DNA from: a virus
Length of the DNA: 34,851 nucleotides
IMG/VR virus record: IMGVR_UViG_3300020183_000250
Coordinates: 1 to 34,851 of that record
Direction: 5' to 3' (one strand)
Shown here: one piece after another, positions 1 through 7,705 of the stretch
Layout: each line of letters starts with the position of its first letter
How positions within the stretch are numbered: the stretch's first letter is position 1
Position numbers and translations under genes: made by a program
The notes under the pieces: generated by a model
The model's input: only the letters and a program-made list of their open reading frames with translations
Told to the model about the DNA's origin: nothing
Databases searched by the model: none

Positions 1-1
1 A

Positions 2-85
2 CAAGAATTTACCCAATCGGTATCCGAAAAATATGGTCGAGTTAATATTGACCCAGAAACTGGTGAGATTACTACATTAGAGTAA
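2..85 (+). CDS. 3' end of an upstream phage gene (partial)
   Basis: An open frame enters from the left edge and ends at the TAA at 83-85, giving 27 residues that finish YGRVNIDPETGEITTLE. It is followed by a late-promoter-like motif and the first tail sheath gene. In T4 the gene before the sheath gene is the large terminase (gp17), so a terminase C-terminus is possible, but the visible residues carry no diagnostic motif. Identity is unknown. Confidence 0.6.
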   Translation, partial: QEFTQSVSEKYGRVNIDPETGEITTLE

Positions 86-103
86 TCTAGATCAAAATAC
101 ACC

Positions 104-114
104 ATATTTATAAT
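104..114 (+). promoter_or_regulatory. Putative phage late promoter motif (ATATTTATAAT)
   Basis: ATATTTATAAT lies 17 nt before the ATG of the first tail sheath gene. Very similar motifs precede the second sheath, tube, tape measure and other virion genes, but not the replication genes. The core TATTTATA is the reverse complement of the T4 late promoter TATAAATA. The promoter role is inferred from recurrence and position. Confidence 0.6.
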
Positions 115-131
115 AAAATAATTTATTTGCA

Positions 132-1901
132 ATGGCAGAAACAATTGTATCACCTGGTGTATTAGTAATAGAAAACGACCAATCATTTGTAACTCAACAA
201 CCTGTACAAGCAGGTGCTGCTATCATTGGACCAACCGTAAAAGGTAAAGTAGGAATCCCTACTATTGTAACTACATATAGTGATTATTTAAATAAGTTTG
301 GTGCTACTTTCCTTAGCGGAAGTAACACCTATACTTTTTTAACTTCCGTTACAGCATATAATTATTTTGCGGGAGGTGGAAATACATTATTAATTACCCG
401 TGTAGTAAGCGGTAGTACCTTAACTGATTGGACTCCTGCAACATCTTCATTTATTTCTGCTTCTGCCCACCCATCCGGTTCACCTTATAATACTAATGTT
501 TTTGTATTAGAAACATTATCTGAAGGTATTATTATGAATAGTGTTGGCCCTACTGGTTCAAATGATACCTTATTAAGTGGTTCATCTGAAAATTATAGAT
601 GGCAAATTACTTCCCCAGATACAAATAATGGAACTTTTTCTCTTGTTATTAGACAAGGAAATGATTCAAGTATTCAACAGTCTATTTTAGAAACTTGGGG
701 GCCACTTTCATTAGATCCATATGCTTCTAATTATATTGAAAAAGTAATTGGAAACCAGGTTGAAACTATTCAAGAAGATAATGGTGAATACTACATTCAA
801 ATGTCTGGGAGTTATGCAAATCAATCTGCTTATATTCGTGTAAAACAAGTAAATCAAACTACTCCAAATTATTTTGATAATATAGGAAATCCAAAAAATG
901 AATTTACTGGGTCAATTCCTATCACACAAAGTGGAGTATTTGGTGCCGCTAAAGGAAATATTATCCCTACAGGTACGGCAGCAGCATATTATGAAAATAT
1001 TTCAAATACAAATATTCAAGGTTTAACTGCAAATGATTATACCGAATCTATTTCTTTATTAGCAAATAAAGATGCATTTAGATATAATTTATTAGTTGCT
1101 CCTGGTTTAATTGCTGATCCATCTCAATTTCCTTTACATAATACTGTAGTAAATCAAATGATTACTACTGTTCAAGAAAGAGGCGACTCAATGGTTACTC
1201 TTGACTTAGTTGGATACGGATCCAACATTAACCCAGTAGTTACTAGTGCACAAACAAAAGATACTTCATATGCAGCAGCATATTGGCCTTGGCTATATAC
1301 AATAGATCCAAATACATCTAATCAAGTATGGGTACCTACAACAACGTTAATTCCAAGAGTATATGCTCAAAATGATACTATTGCTTATCCTTGGTTTGCA
1401 CCTGCTGGTATTAATCGTGGAGTAATGACATCTGTTATTAAAACAGAACGTATATTAACTCAAGGAAATAGAGATTTACTTTATAAAAATAATGTAAACC
1501 CAATTGCAAATGTTGCCACTGCTAATGGATCTGCAATAACAGTATTTGGACAAAAAACATTACAGAAAAAAGCAAGTGCTTTAGATCGTGTAAATGTACG
1601 ACGCTTATTAATTGAACTTAAAAATTATATTTCTCAAGTAGCTGATACATTTGTGTTTGAACAAAATAATGCAATAACTAGAAGTAATTTATTATCATTG
1701 ATTAATCCATATTTATCACAAGTACAACAACAACAAGGATTAACTGCATTTAAAGTAGTAATAAACGAAAATAACAACCCACCAAGTGTTATAGATCAAA
1801 ACCAATTAATTGGTCAAATTTATCTTCAACCTACAAGAACAGCTGAATTTATTGTACTTGATTTCAACATATTACCTACTGGTGCAACATTTCCTGCTTA
1901 A
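132..1901 (+). CDS. Contractile tail sheath protein, copy A (gp18-like)
   Basis: Phage tail sheath family, the protein that polymerises around the tail tube and contracts to drive the tube into the host. The 589-residue product opens with the typical sheath start (SPGVLVIENDQS, then QAGAAIIGPTVKG). It ends with the conserved C-terminal domain: helix RVNVRRLLIELKNYI, DTFVFEQN, then QLIGQIYLQPTRTAEFI and a terminal FNILPTGATF. The body (PWFAPAGINRG, LTQGNRDLLYKNNVNPI, FGQKTLQKKASALDRVN) also matches sheath proteins. A paralogue follows directly, and the tube gene comes after it, in the T4 order gp18-gp19. The start ATG sits downstream of a late-promoter-like motif. Function is secure; what each copy contributes is unknown. 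Confidence 0.95.
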   Translation: MAETIVSPGVLVIENDQSFVTQQPVQAGAAIIGPTVKGKVGIPTIVTTYSDYLNKFGATFLSGSNTYTFLTSVTAYNYFAGGGNTLLITRVVSGSTLTDWTPATSSFISASAHPSGSPYNTNVFVLETLSEGIIMNSVGPTGSNDTLLSGSSENYRWQITSPDTNNGTFSLVIRQGNDSSIQQSILETWGPLSLDPYASNYIEKVIGNQVETIQEDNGEYYIQMSGSYANQSAYIRVKQVNQTTPNYFDNIGNPKNEFTGSIPITQSGVFGAAKGNIIPTGTAAAYYENISNTNIQGLTANDYTESISLLANKDAFRYNLLVAPGLIADPSQFPLHNTVVNQMITTVQERGDSMVTLDLVGYGSNINPVVTSAQTKDTSYAAAYWPWLYTIDPNTSNQVWVPTTTLIPRVYAQNDTIAYPWFAPAGINRGVMTSVIKTERILTQGNRDLLYKNNVNPIANVATANGSAITVFGQKTLQKKASALDRVNVRRLLIELKNYISQVADTFVFEQNNAITRSNLLSLINPYLSQVQQQQGLTAFKVVINENNNPPSVIDQNQLIGQIYLQPTRTAEFIVLDFNILPTGATFPA

Positions 1902-1926
1902 TAGTATATTTTAAGGAAATTTTAGA

Positions 1927-1935
1927 TATTTATAA
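1927..1935 (+). promoter_or_regulatory. Putative phage late promoter motif (TATTTATAA)
   Basis: The motif lies 12 nt before the ATG of the second sheath gene, within AGATATTTATAATAAA, which is identical over 16 nt to the copy before the tail tube gene. This suggests that the second sheath is also transcribed from its own late start. Confidence 0.6.
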
Positions 1936-1947
1936 TAAAAAAATACA

Positions 1948-3963
1948 ATGGCAAATTTTACAACTTCTCCTGGAGTAGCAATCAGTGAATTAGATAACAC
2001 CTTTTTAACTGGCCAACCCATTCAAGCTGGTGCTGCTATTATAGGCCCAACAGTTAAAGGTCCTGTTGAAAAACCAACCCTTGTAACCACTTATTCAGAT
2101 TTTGTAACATTATTTGGTGATACATTTGTAAGTGGTGGTCAATCATATTCTTATTTAACTTCAATTGCCGCAGCTAATTATTTCAACTATGGAGGAACTT
2201 CATTATTAGTTGCTCGTGTAGCAAGTGGTTCCTACACTTCAGCAATTACTAAAGATATAAACTCAGGAATAGGAATTACTTCAGCATCAGCTGTTCTTAA
2301 TTTAACGAATGCTGTTACTCAAGCATATACAGCTTCATTTAATGGAGTAAACGTAATATTATCAGGATCATCTGTTCAAAATATATTCAACAATGCTACA
2401 TCTTCAGGTGTTATTCCTTCAAACCCAACTAACTTCTATACAAATACAACTATTAACAGTAGTGCATCATTTATTTCTCCTAATATGACTGTAACTGCTT
2501 TAGCTCAAGGTATTGCTGGAAATTTGTATTATTATGTTTCCGGTTCAACTACAGTTTATTATAGTGGAGGAACTAATGCATCTTCTTTTGTCCTAGAAAC
2601 AATTTCAGAAGGAATCCTTATGAATAACTCAGGTTCTAACATGTTAGGATCTAATGGGGCCTTAAATTCAGGATCAGTATCTAATATTCGTTGGGAAATT
2701 ACAAATGCAAATACTGGGTCAGGTACATTTAATGTATTAGTTAGACGTGGTAATGATATTACTGATAATAAAGTAGTGTTAGAAGCTTGGAATAATTTAA
2801 CATTAGATCCAAATTCAACACGTTATATTTCTAGAATAATTGGTAATCAAGTATTAGATTATAATTCTGTAAATAATCAAATGGAATTATATGGTGAATA
2901 TCCAAATAATTCAAAATATATTCGTGTAAAAACTGTTAATTTACCTACACTAAATTATTTTGATTCTAACGGAATTGCAGTAAGTGCTTATACCTCATTA
3001 ATTCCTCTTAATGGAAGTGGTTCAGCAGGCGGTTCATTTTATAATGCTATTGGAAGTGTAAATAGTAACATCACTGTATACGATGCTATTTCAACTAATA
3101 CACAAGGATTAACAGGTGCTAGTTATAATAATATGATTGCACTTTTAGGTAATCCTGAAGCATATCAATTTAATGTACTATTTACTCCTGGTTTATTAAA
3201 TGATATCCATGTTACACAAGTTACTAATATTATCAATAATACAACTGCTAGAGGTGATAGTTTGTATGTAATGGATTTAGGAATATATGGTAGTTCACTT
3301 GGAGAAGTAGTAACACAAGCTCAAACTCGTGATACTTCTTACGCTGCAACATACTGGCCTTGGGTACGCATTATCGATCCAGGAACAGGAAAACAAGTAT
3401 GGGTTCCAGCTTCAACAGTAATCCCAGGTGTATATGCATTTAATGATAAAGTATCTGCTCCATGGTTTGCACCTGCAGGCATTAACCGCGGTGGGTTAAA
3501 CACAGTTTTACAAGCTGAATTGAAACTAACACAAGGTAATCGTGATACATTATATAGCAATAATATTAATCCAATTGCAACACTACCCCAACAAGGTGTT
3601 GTAGTATATGGTCAGAAAACATTACAAAAAGCTCAATCTGCTTTAGATCGTGTAAATGTACGTCGTTTAATGATTGAATTAAAATCATATATTCGTCAAA
3701 TTGCAGATACAATCGTATTTGAACAAAATACAATCACTACAAGAATAGCATTTACTTCAAGAGTTACTCCATATTTGGAATCAATTCAACAAAAACAAGG
3801 TTTATATGCATTTAAAGTAGTAATAGATGATACAAACAATGGTCCAGCAGTAATTGATCAAAACCAATTAATAGGTCAAATTTATATCCAACCAACACGC
3901 ACAGCTGAATTTATTTCATTAGATTTCATCTTGATGCCTACAGGAGCTGAATTCCCAGGGTAA
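1948..3963 (+). CDS. Contractile tail sheath protein, copy B (gp18-like paralogue)
   Basis: A second tail sheath protein of 671 residues, clearly paralogous to the preceding gene along its length. Shared blocks include QAGAAIIGPTVKG near the N-terminus, the PWFAPAGINRG block, YGQKTLQKAQSALDRVNVRR, and the end QLIGQIYIQPTRTAEFI. It differs mainly by about 80 extra residues in the N-terminal half, between the LLVARVASGS and SFVLETISEGI blocks. That insert is rich in Ser, Thr, Asn and Val and is likely a surface-exposed domain. It has its own late-promoter-like motif. Both copies look intact, with no stop or frameshift, so this is a functional duplication rather than decay. Possible outcomes are a mixed sheath or alternative virion forms; the sequence cannot decide. 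Confidence 0.95.
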   Translation: MANFTTSPGVAISELDNTFLTGQPIQAGAAIIGPTVKGPVEKPTLVTTYSDFVTLFGDTFVSGGQSYSYLTSIAAANYFNYGGTSLLVARVASGSYTSAITKDINSGIGITSASAVLNLTNAVTQAYTASFNGVNVILSGSSVQNIFNNATSSGVIPSNPTNFYTNTTINSSASFISPNMTVTALAQGIAGNLYYYVSGSTTVYYSGGTNASSFVLETISEGILMNNSGSNMLGSNGALNSGSVSNIRWEITNANTGSGTFNVLVRRGNDITDNKVVLEAWNNLTLDPNSTRYISRIIGNQVLDYNSVNNQMELYGEYPNNSKYIRVKTVNLPTLNYFDSNGIAVSAYTSLIPLNGSGSAGGSFYNAIGSVNSNITVYDAISTNTQGLTGASYNNMIALLGNPEAYQFNVLFTPGLLNDIHVTQVTNIINNTTARGDSLYVMDLGIYGSSLGEVVTQAQTRDTSYAATYWPWVRIIDPGTGKQVWVPASTVIPGVYAFNDKVSAPWFAPAGINRGGLNTVLQAELKLTQGNRDTLYSNNINPIATLPQQGVVVYGQKTLQKAQSALDRVNVRRLMIELKSYIRQIADTIVFEQNTITTRIAFTSRVTPYLESIQQKQGLYAFKVVIDDTNNGPAVIDQNQLIGQIYIQPTRTAEFISLDFILMPTGAEFPG

Positions 3964-3979
3964 AAATTAAAAAATTAGA

Positions 3980-3988
3980 TATTTATAA
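3980..3988 (+). promoter_or_regulatory. Putative phage late promoter motif (TATTTATAA)
   Basis: The motif lies 21 nt before the tail tube ATG. Its context AGATATTTATAATAAA matches the copy before sheath B. Confidence 0.6.
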
Positions 3989-4009
3989 TAAAGAATTAAA
4001 TAATATAAA

Positions 4010-4498
4010 ATGGCAATTTTAGATCAAAATCAAATATTTTTTACCCCGTTTGAGCCAAAACAAAGTAACCGCTTTGTAGCTACAATCGATGGTGTTCCTG
4101 CCTATTTAGTTAAAGGTGTAAGTGCAGTTAACTTAACTCAAACAGCAGTTGCTCTTAACCATATCAACATCCAACGATATGTAAAAGGAAAAACAGTTTG
4201 GGGTACAATTTCATTTACATTATATGAAGCAATTACTCCAAGTGGTGCTCAAGCAGTAATGGAATGGGTACGTTTAGGACACGAATCAGTAACAGGTAGA
4301 GATGGTTACTCTGATTTCTACAAGAAAGACATTACGTTTAACGTAATCGGACCTGTAGGTGATATCGTTTCTGAATGGGTTATTAAAGGAGCCATTATTA
4401 CAAGTGTTAACTTTGGTGACTATAGCTATGATGATGATGGAACCCCAGTAAACATCTCAGTTGAAGTACAACCAGATTACTGTGTATTGAATTTCTAA
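4010..4498 (+). CDS. Tail tube protein (gp19-like)
   Basis: A 162-residue protein of the T4 gp19/phage tail tube type, which stacks as hexameric rings to form the inner conduit for DNA. Features that fit are the N-terminal EPKQSNRFVATIDGVPAYLVKGV, the QRYVKGKTVWGTISFTLYEAI strand pattern, the helix ALQ-like segment with VMEWVRLGHESVTGRDGYSD, and the acidic-aromatic C-terminus (NFGDYSYDDDGTPVNISVEVQPDYCVLNF). Length is close to T4 gp19 (163 residues). Position directly after the sheath genes is the classic T4 order. A strong terminator follows within 30 nt, so this gene ends the sheath-tube transcription unit. Confidence 0.93.
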   Translation: MAILDQNQIFFTPFEPKQSNRFVATIDGVPAYLVKGVSAVNLTQTAVALNHINIQRYVKGKTVWGTISFTLYEAITPSGAQAVMEWVRLGHESVTGRDGYSDFYKKDITFNVIGPVGDIVSEWVIKGAIITSVNFGDYSYDDDGTPVNISVEVQPDYCVLNF

Positions 4499-4524
4499 TA
4501 TTAGATTAAACAACAAATACAATG

Positions 4525-4560
4525 AAAGCTCCAAAGAAATTTGGGGCTTTTATTTTTTTT
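4525..4560 (+). terminator. Rho-independent terminator after tail tube gene
   Basis: Bases 4525-4535 pair with 4540-4550 in an 11-bp stem (AAAGCTCCAAA / TTTGGGGCTTT, one G-T pair) closed by a GAAA tetraloop, followed by a T-rich tract to 4560. It separates the tail tube gene from the secreted-protein gene. The 3' arm also contributes the TTTG of a host-type promoter. Confidence 0.85.
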
Positions 4561-4571
4561 CAATATATTAG
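4540..4571 (+). promoter_or_regulatory. Bacteroidota-type promoter overlapping the terminator
   Basis: TTTG (4540-4543), a 20-nt spacer and TATATTAG (4564-4571) match the Bacteroidota primary-sigma consensus TTTG / TAnnTTTG at 5 of 6 fixed positions of the -10. The ATG at 4576 follows only 4 nt later, so transcription would start at or near the start codon (leaderless or nearly so). Confidence 0.6.
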
Positions 4572-4575
4572 ACTT

Positions 4576-6543
4576 ATGAAAAAACTATTATTATTTTTAC
4601 TATTAGCTAATATAGGATATGGTCAATATTGTCCTTCTTTAGGACCTGATCAAATATTGCCTTGTGGTGTAGGGTCAATTACTTTAACCGCAGATTTAAG
4701 TCAATGTGGTGTAGGTACTAACCCCAATCAAACAACAAATTATACTGTAGGAAGCATACCGTATGTTCCTTTATTAAATACAGGTACCCAACTGTTTATG
4801 ACAGATGATTCTCAACAAGGGCCATTTAATATTGGATTTTCATTTTGTTTCTTTGGACAAACGTATACTCAATTTTGGGTAGGTTCAAATGGATGGATTT
4901 CATTTTCTCCTGGTCAACCAACCACATTTACAACACAAACAATTCCTACAGGTAATTTTTTAGTACCTAAAAATTGTATTATGGGTCCTTGGCAAGATTG
5001 GCATCCTGGAATTGGAGGTCAAATTAGATACCAAACTACAGGAGTTGCCCCTTGTCGAAAATTAACTGTATCTTGGACAAACATGCCTATGTTTAGTTGT
5101 ACAGGCAACCAAGGAACATTTCATATTGTAATTTACGAATCTACAAATTATATTGAAAATTATATCCAAAACAAACCAGCTTGTTTGCAATGGCAAGGAG
5201 GAACAGCTACTGAAGGTATCCACAATACTGCAGGAACAATAGGTATTACAGTCCCTGGCCGTAATTCAACTGCTTGGACAGCAACAAATGATGCTTGGCG
5301 TTGGACTCCTAGTGGACCAGTAGTTAATCCTATTTTAGTATGGTATCAAGTAGGTAACCCTGCTCCAATTGGAACAGGAAATTCAATTACAGTTACACCA
5401 AACGGACCTACTCAATATACTTGTCATTTAAGTTACCCAACATGTAATGCTGGTTGGAATGTTTGTAATGGAAATGGTACTGCTATTGGGCCTGATACAA
5501 TATTAGTTGTACCTGGTCCCCCAATCCCATCAACAGGACCTATTAATGGATCAGATACAATATGTTATTTAAGTTCAAATGAAATATATGATGTTCCTTT
5601 AAATCCAACTTACAATTATTTATGGAGTACAGTTGGAACCCTAACCTCAGGACAAGGAACAAATCAAATTACAGTAGATTTTAGTTTATTCCCTGCAGGA
5701 TTTATCCCTGGTGCTATTCAAGTAACACCTGAAGCAAATGGATGTATTGGGCCAACAGTATCATTTGATGTAACAATATTTAATATAGTTCCTGTAATTG
5801 ATCCCATAGGACCATTCTGTTCGTACGACGAATTTGTTACTTTAAACGCGGTTCCTGCTGGAGGAATATTTAGTGGTAATGGTATTGTAGGTAATAATTT
5901 TACACCTCCACTTGCGGTAGGAACAAATATACTTACTTATACTTATACTCAAAGTGGATGTATTTTTGATACTACAACTACAGTAATTGTTAATCCACAA
6001 CCAACTCTTGATTCAATTACTCCATATAATCCATTCTATGAATTATGTGAAGGCGATTCAATAACATTAACATTTAGTGCCCTGTCAAATTTATCAGGAT
6101 ATAATGAATGGGCATTTATTGGAACAATTTATCAACAAGATAATTTAACTATTTCATTTGAAACCCCAGGAATGTTTCCTATTTCAGTAGCACATTATTC
6201 AAATGGATGTGTTTCTCCTATACAACAAACAGTAGTTACTATCGCACGTTGCCCTGAATTGTTATTTTATATTCCAAATACTTTTACCCCAGATGGAAAC
6301 GAACATAATAATGTATTTCAACCTGTATTTACAAATGGATTTGACCCATATGATTTTCATTTAGAAATTTACAATAGATGGGGAGAATTAATTTATGAGT
6401 CGTATAATTGTACAGAATATTGGGACGGAACATACAATAATACACCTTGTCCTGTAGGATTATACACATATAAAATCCAATTTGGATTTAAAGAAACAGA
6501 TAATGATCAAGTTGTAAGTGGAAATGTTAATCTTATTCGATAG
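4576..6543 (+). CDS. Secreted multidomain protein with T9SS type B (gliding-motility-associated) C-terminal domain
   Basis: A 655-residue protein. The start at 4576 is chosen because the upstream in-frame ATG at 4522 lies in the terminator stem, and because 4576 gives a textbook Sec signal peptide (MKKLLLFLLLANIGYG, likely cleaved before Q17). Residues about 60-245 form a Cys-containing beta-rich domain (IGFSFCFFGQTYTQFWVGSNGWISF, GPWQDWHPG, IGITVPGRN), as in Bacteroidota surface proteins. Residues about 255-555 hold repeated PKD/Ig-like segments. Residues 566-655 are a CHU_C/T9SS type B sorting domain: IPNTFTPDGNEHNNVF, FHLEIYNRWGELIYES, YWDGTYNN, CPVGLYTYKI, ending GNVNLIR. Known role of the family: Sec export, then outer-membrane translocation by the host type IX system. 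I infer a host-derived accessory gene exported to the infected cell surface. A virion adhesin is the alternative, but the signal peptide argues against it. Confidence 0.85.
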   Translation: MKKLLLFLLLANIGYGQYCPSLGPDQILPCGVGSITLTADLSQCGVGTNPNQTTNYTVGSIPYVPLLNTGTQLFMTDDSQQGPFNIGFSFCFFGQTYTQFWVGSNGWISFSPGQPTTFTTQTIPTGNFLVPKNCIMGPWQDWHPGIGGQIRYQTTGVAPCRKLTVSWTNMPMFSCTGNQGTFHIVIYESTNYIENYIQNKPACLQWQGGTATEGIHNTAGTIGITVPGRNSTAWTATNDAWRWTPSGPVVNPILVWYQVGNPAPIGTGNSITVTPNGPTQYTCHLSYPTCNAGWNVCNGNGTAIGPDTILVVPGPPIPSTGPINGSDTICYLSSNEIYDVPLNPTYNYLWSTVGTLTSGQGTNQITVDFSLFPAGFIPGAIQVTPEANGCIGPTVSFDVTIFNIVPVIDPIGPFCSYDEFVTLNAVPAGGIFSGNGIVGNNFTPPLAVGTNILTYTYTQSGCIFDTTTTVIVNPQPTLDSITPYNPFYELCEGDSITLTFSALSNLSGYNEWAFIGTIYQQDNLTISFETPGMFPISVAHYSNGCVSPIQQTVVTIARCPELLFYIPNTFTPDGNEHNNVFQPVFTNGFDPYDFHLEIYNRWGELIYESYNCTEYWDGTYNNTPCPVGLYTYKIQFGFKETDNDQVVSGNVNLIR

Positions 6544-6548
6544 GCCAA

Positions 6549-6557
6549 TATTTATAA
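6549..6557 (+). promoter_or_regulatory. Putative phage late promoter motif (TATTTATAA)
   Basis: The motif lies only 4 nt before the ATG at 6562 and 5 nt after the stop of the secreted-protein gene, restoring late-type transcription after the inserted unit. Confidence 0.5.
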
Positions 6558-6561
6558 CCAT

Positions 6562-6933
6562 ATGAAACTAGATAGTTTACGTACGTTAGTTAAAGAGGAG
6601 CTTAGTAAAAAGCTAAATGAGGAATACCAAGACAAGTTTAAAATGGTAGGTATGCTTATTACTAACATTAAAAAACGCCCTCAAAAAGAAATATTCTCTG
6701 ATATTCGCTCTATTCCAGGTGTGACAATAGCATCTGTAAAAGAACCTATGGATTATAATGAACAAAATACAGAAAAATTCCAATCTATTTTAACTGTTAA
6801 AGTTGATGGGCATCCTTGGATCGCAACTAGTGGTTTTGATCGTTCAAAAATGGAAGACATACGTAAAGCAATATTAAAAGTAGAAGGAGTTTTATCATAT
6901 AATGTAAATCCTGATAATATTTCTGCTCTTTAA
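6562..6933 (+). CDS. Unknown small protein with amphipathic N-terminal helix
   Basis: A 123-residue protein I do not recognise. The N-terminus (MKLDSLRTLVKEELSKKLNE) is a charged amphipathic helix. The rest alternates beta and alpha segments (MVGMLITNIKKRP, IFSDIRSIPGVTIASVKEP, ILTVKVDGHPW, MEDIRKAILKVEGVLSYNV), compatible with a small ferredoxin-like alpha/beta fold. Residues 18-20 are L-N-E, which fits the (L/I)xE cleavage rule of T4-type prohead proteases, so the N-terminus could be a removable head-targeting peptide; this is speculative. It is preceded by a late-promoter-like motif and followed by another, so it appears to be an independent late gene. Confidence 0.75.
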   Translation: MKLDSLRTLVKEELSKKLNEEYQDKFKMVGMLITNIKKRPQKEIFSDIRSIPGVTIASVKEPMDYNEQNTEKFQSILTVKVDGHPWIATSGFDRSKMEDIRKAILKVEGVLSYNVNPDNISAL

Positions 6934-6935
6934 TA

Positions 6936-6944
6936 TATTTATAT
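6936..6944 (+). promoter_or_regulatory. Putative phage late promoter motif (TATTTATAT)
   Basis: A variant of the late motif, 29 nt before the ATG of the gp26/gp51-like gene. It is a weaker match than the copies before the sheath and tube genes. Confidence 0.4.
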
Positions 6945-6973
6945 AAGACAATAAGTTATAACAAATAAAAATT

Positions 6974-7705
6974 ATGGAAGAATTTAAAGTACCAACTGAA
7001 AAAATCGAATTACCTTCAAAAGGTTTAGTTTATCCCCCTGAAAGTCCCCTTGCTCAAGGTTATGTTGAAATGAAATACATGACTGCAAAAGAAGAGGATA
7101 TCTTACTTAATGCAAACTACATTAAAAACGGTACTGCAATTGATAAATTATTAAAAGCATTAATTGTAACCCCAATTAATTATGATGATTTAATTGTTGG
7201 AGATAAAAATGCAATCATGATTGCTTCTCGTATTTTAGGATACGGCCCAGAATATTCATTTGAATATGAAGGTGAAAGTTATACAATTGATTTATCTCAG
7301 TTAGATAGTAAACCATTAGATGAATCTTTGTTTACAAAAGGAGTAAATGAATTTGCTTATACATTTCCTTTTTCTAAAACAGAAATTACTTTCAAATTAC
7401 TTCAACATAAAGACGAAAATAATATTACTCGTGAATTAGATGGTCTTAAAAAGATTAACAAAGAAAATTCACCTGAATTATCTACTCGTTTAAAATATAT
7501 GATCACATCAGTAGATGGAAATCGAGAGTCTAGAGTAATCCGAGAGTTTGTTGATAAACACTTACTAGCTCGAGATGCTAAATCATTAAGAACTCATATC
7601 AAAAAATTCCAACCAGATGTAGATCTAACTTTTTTTCCCTCCGGAGATTCGGATAGAGTCAGTATTCCAATTGGGATTAAGTTTTTTTGGCCTGACGTCG
7701 ATTGA
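6974..7705 (+). CDS. T4 gp26/gp51-family baseplate protein
   Basis: A 243-residue protein of the T4-type baseplate hub/assembly family. The diagnostic N-terminal pattern is IELPSKGLVYPPESPL, followed by GYVEMKYMTAKEEDILL. A central block LLKALIVTPINYDDLIVGDKNAIMIASRILGYG and later FVDKHLLARDAKSLRTHIKK also fit. The C-terminus is VSIPIGIKFFWPDVD; related proteins, as I recall them, end shortly after a similar FFxP segment. Its last 35 nt overlap the next ORF in another frame, over a run of seven T. It sits two genes before the tape measure, the position in many tailed phages of the tail assembly chaperones, so a role in tube/baseplate assembly is likely. Confidence 0.82.
   Translation: MEEFKVPTEKIELPSKGLVYPPESPLAQGYVEMKYMTAKEEDILLNANYIKNGTAIDKLLKALIVTPINYDDLIVGDKNAIMIASRILGYGPEYSFEYEGESYTIDLSQLDSKPLDESLFTKGVNEFAYTFPFSKTEITFKLLQHKDENNITRELDGLKKINKENSPELSTRLKYMITSVDGNRESRVIREFVDKHLLARDAKSLRTHIKKFQPDVDLTFFPSGDSDRVSIPIGIKFFWPDVD

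Noticed and set aside
3339-3560. Minus-strand open frames within sheath, tape measure, nrdA, helicase and ThyA genes
   Set aside because: They lie entirely inside strongly supported plus-strand genes, have no start context, and encode no recognisable protein.
4522-4575. Upstream in-frame ATG at 4522 as the start of the secreted protein
   Set aside because: These 18 codons lie in the terminator stem and promoter; using 4576 gives a clean signal peptide and a match to host promoter spacing.
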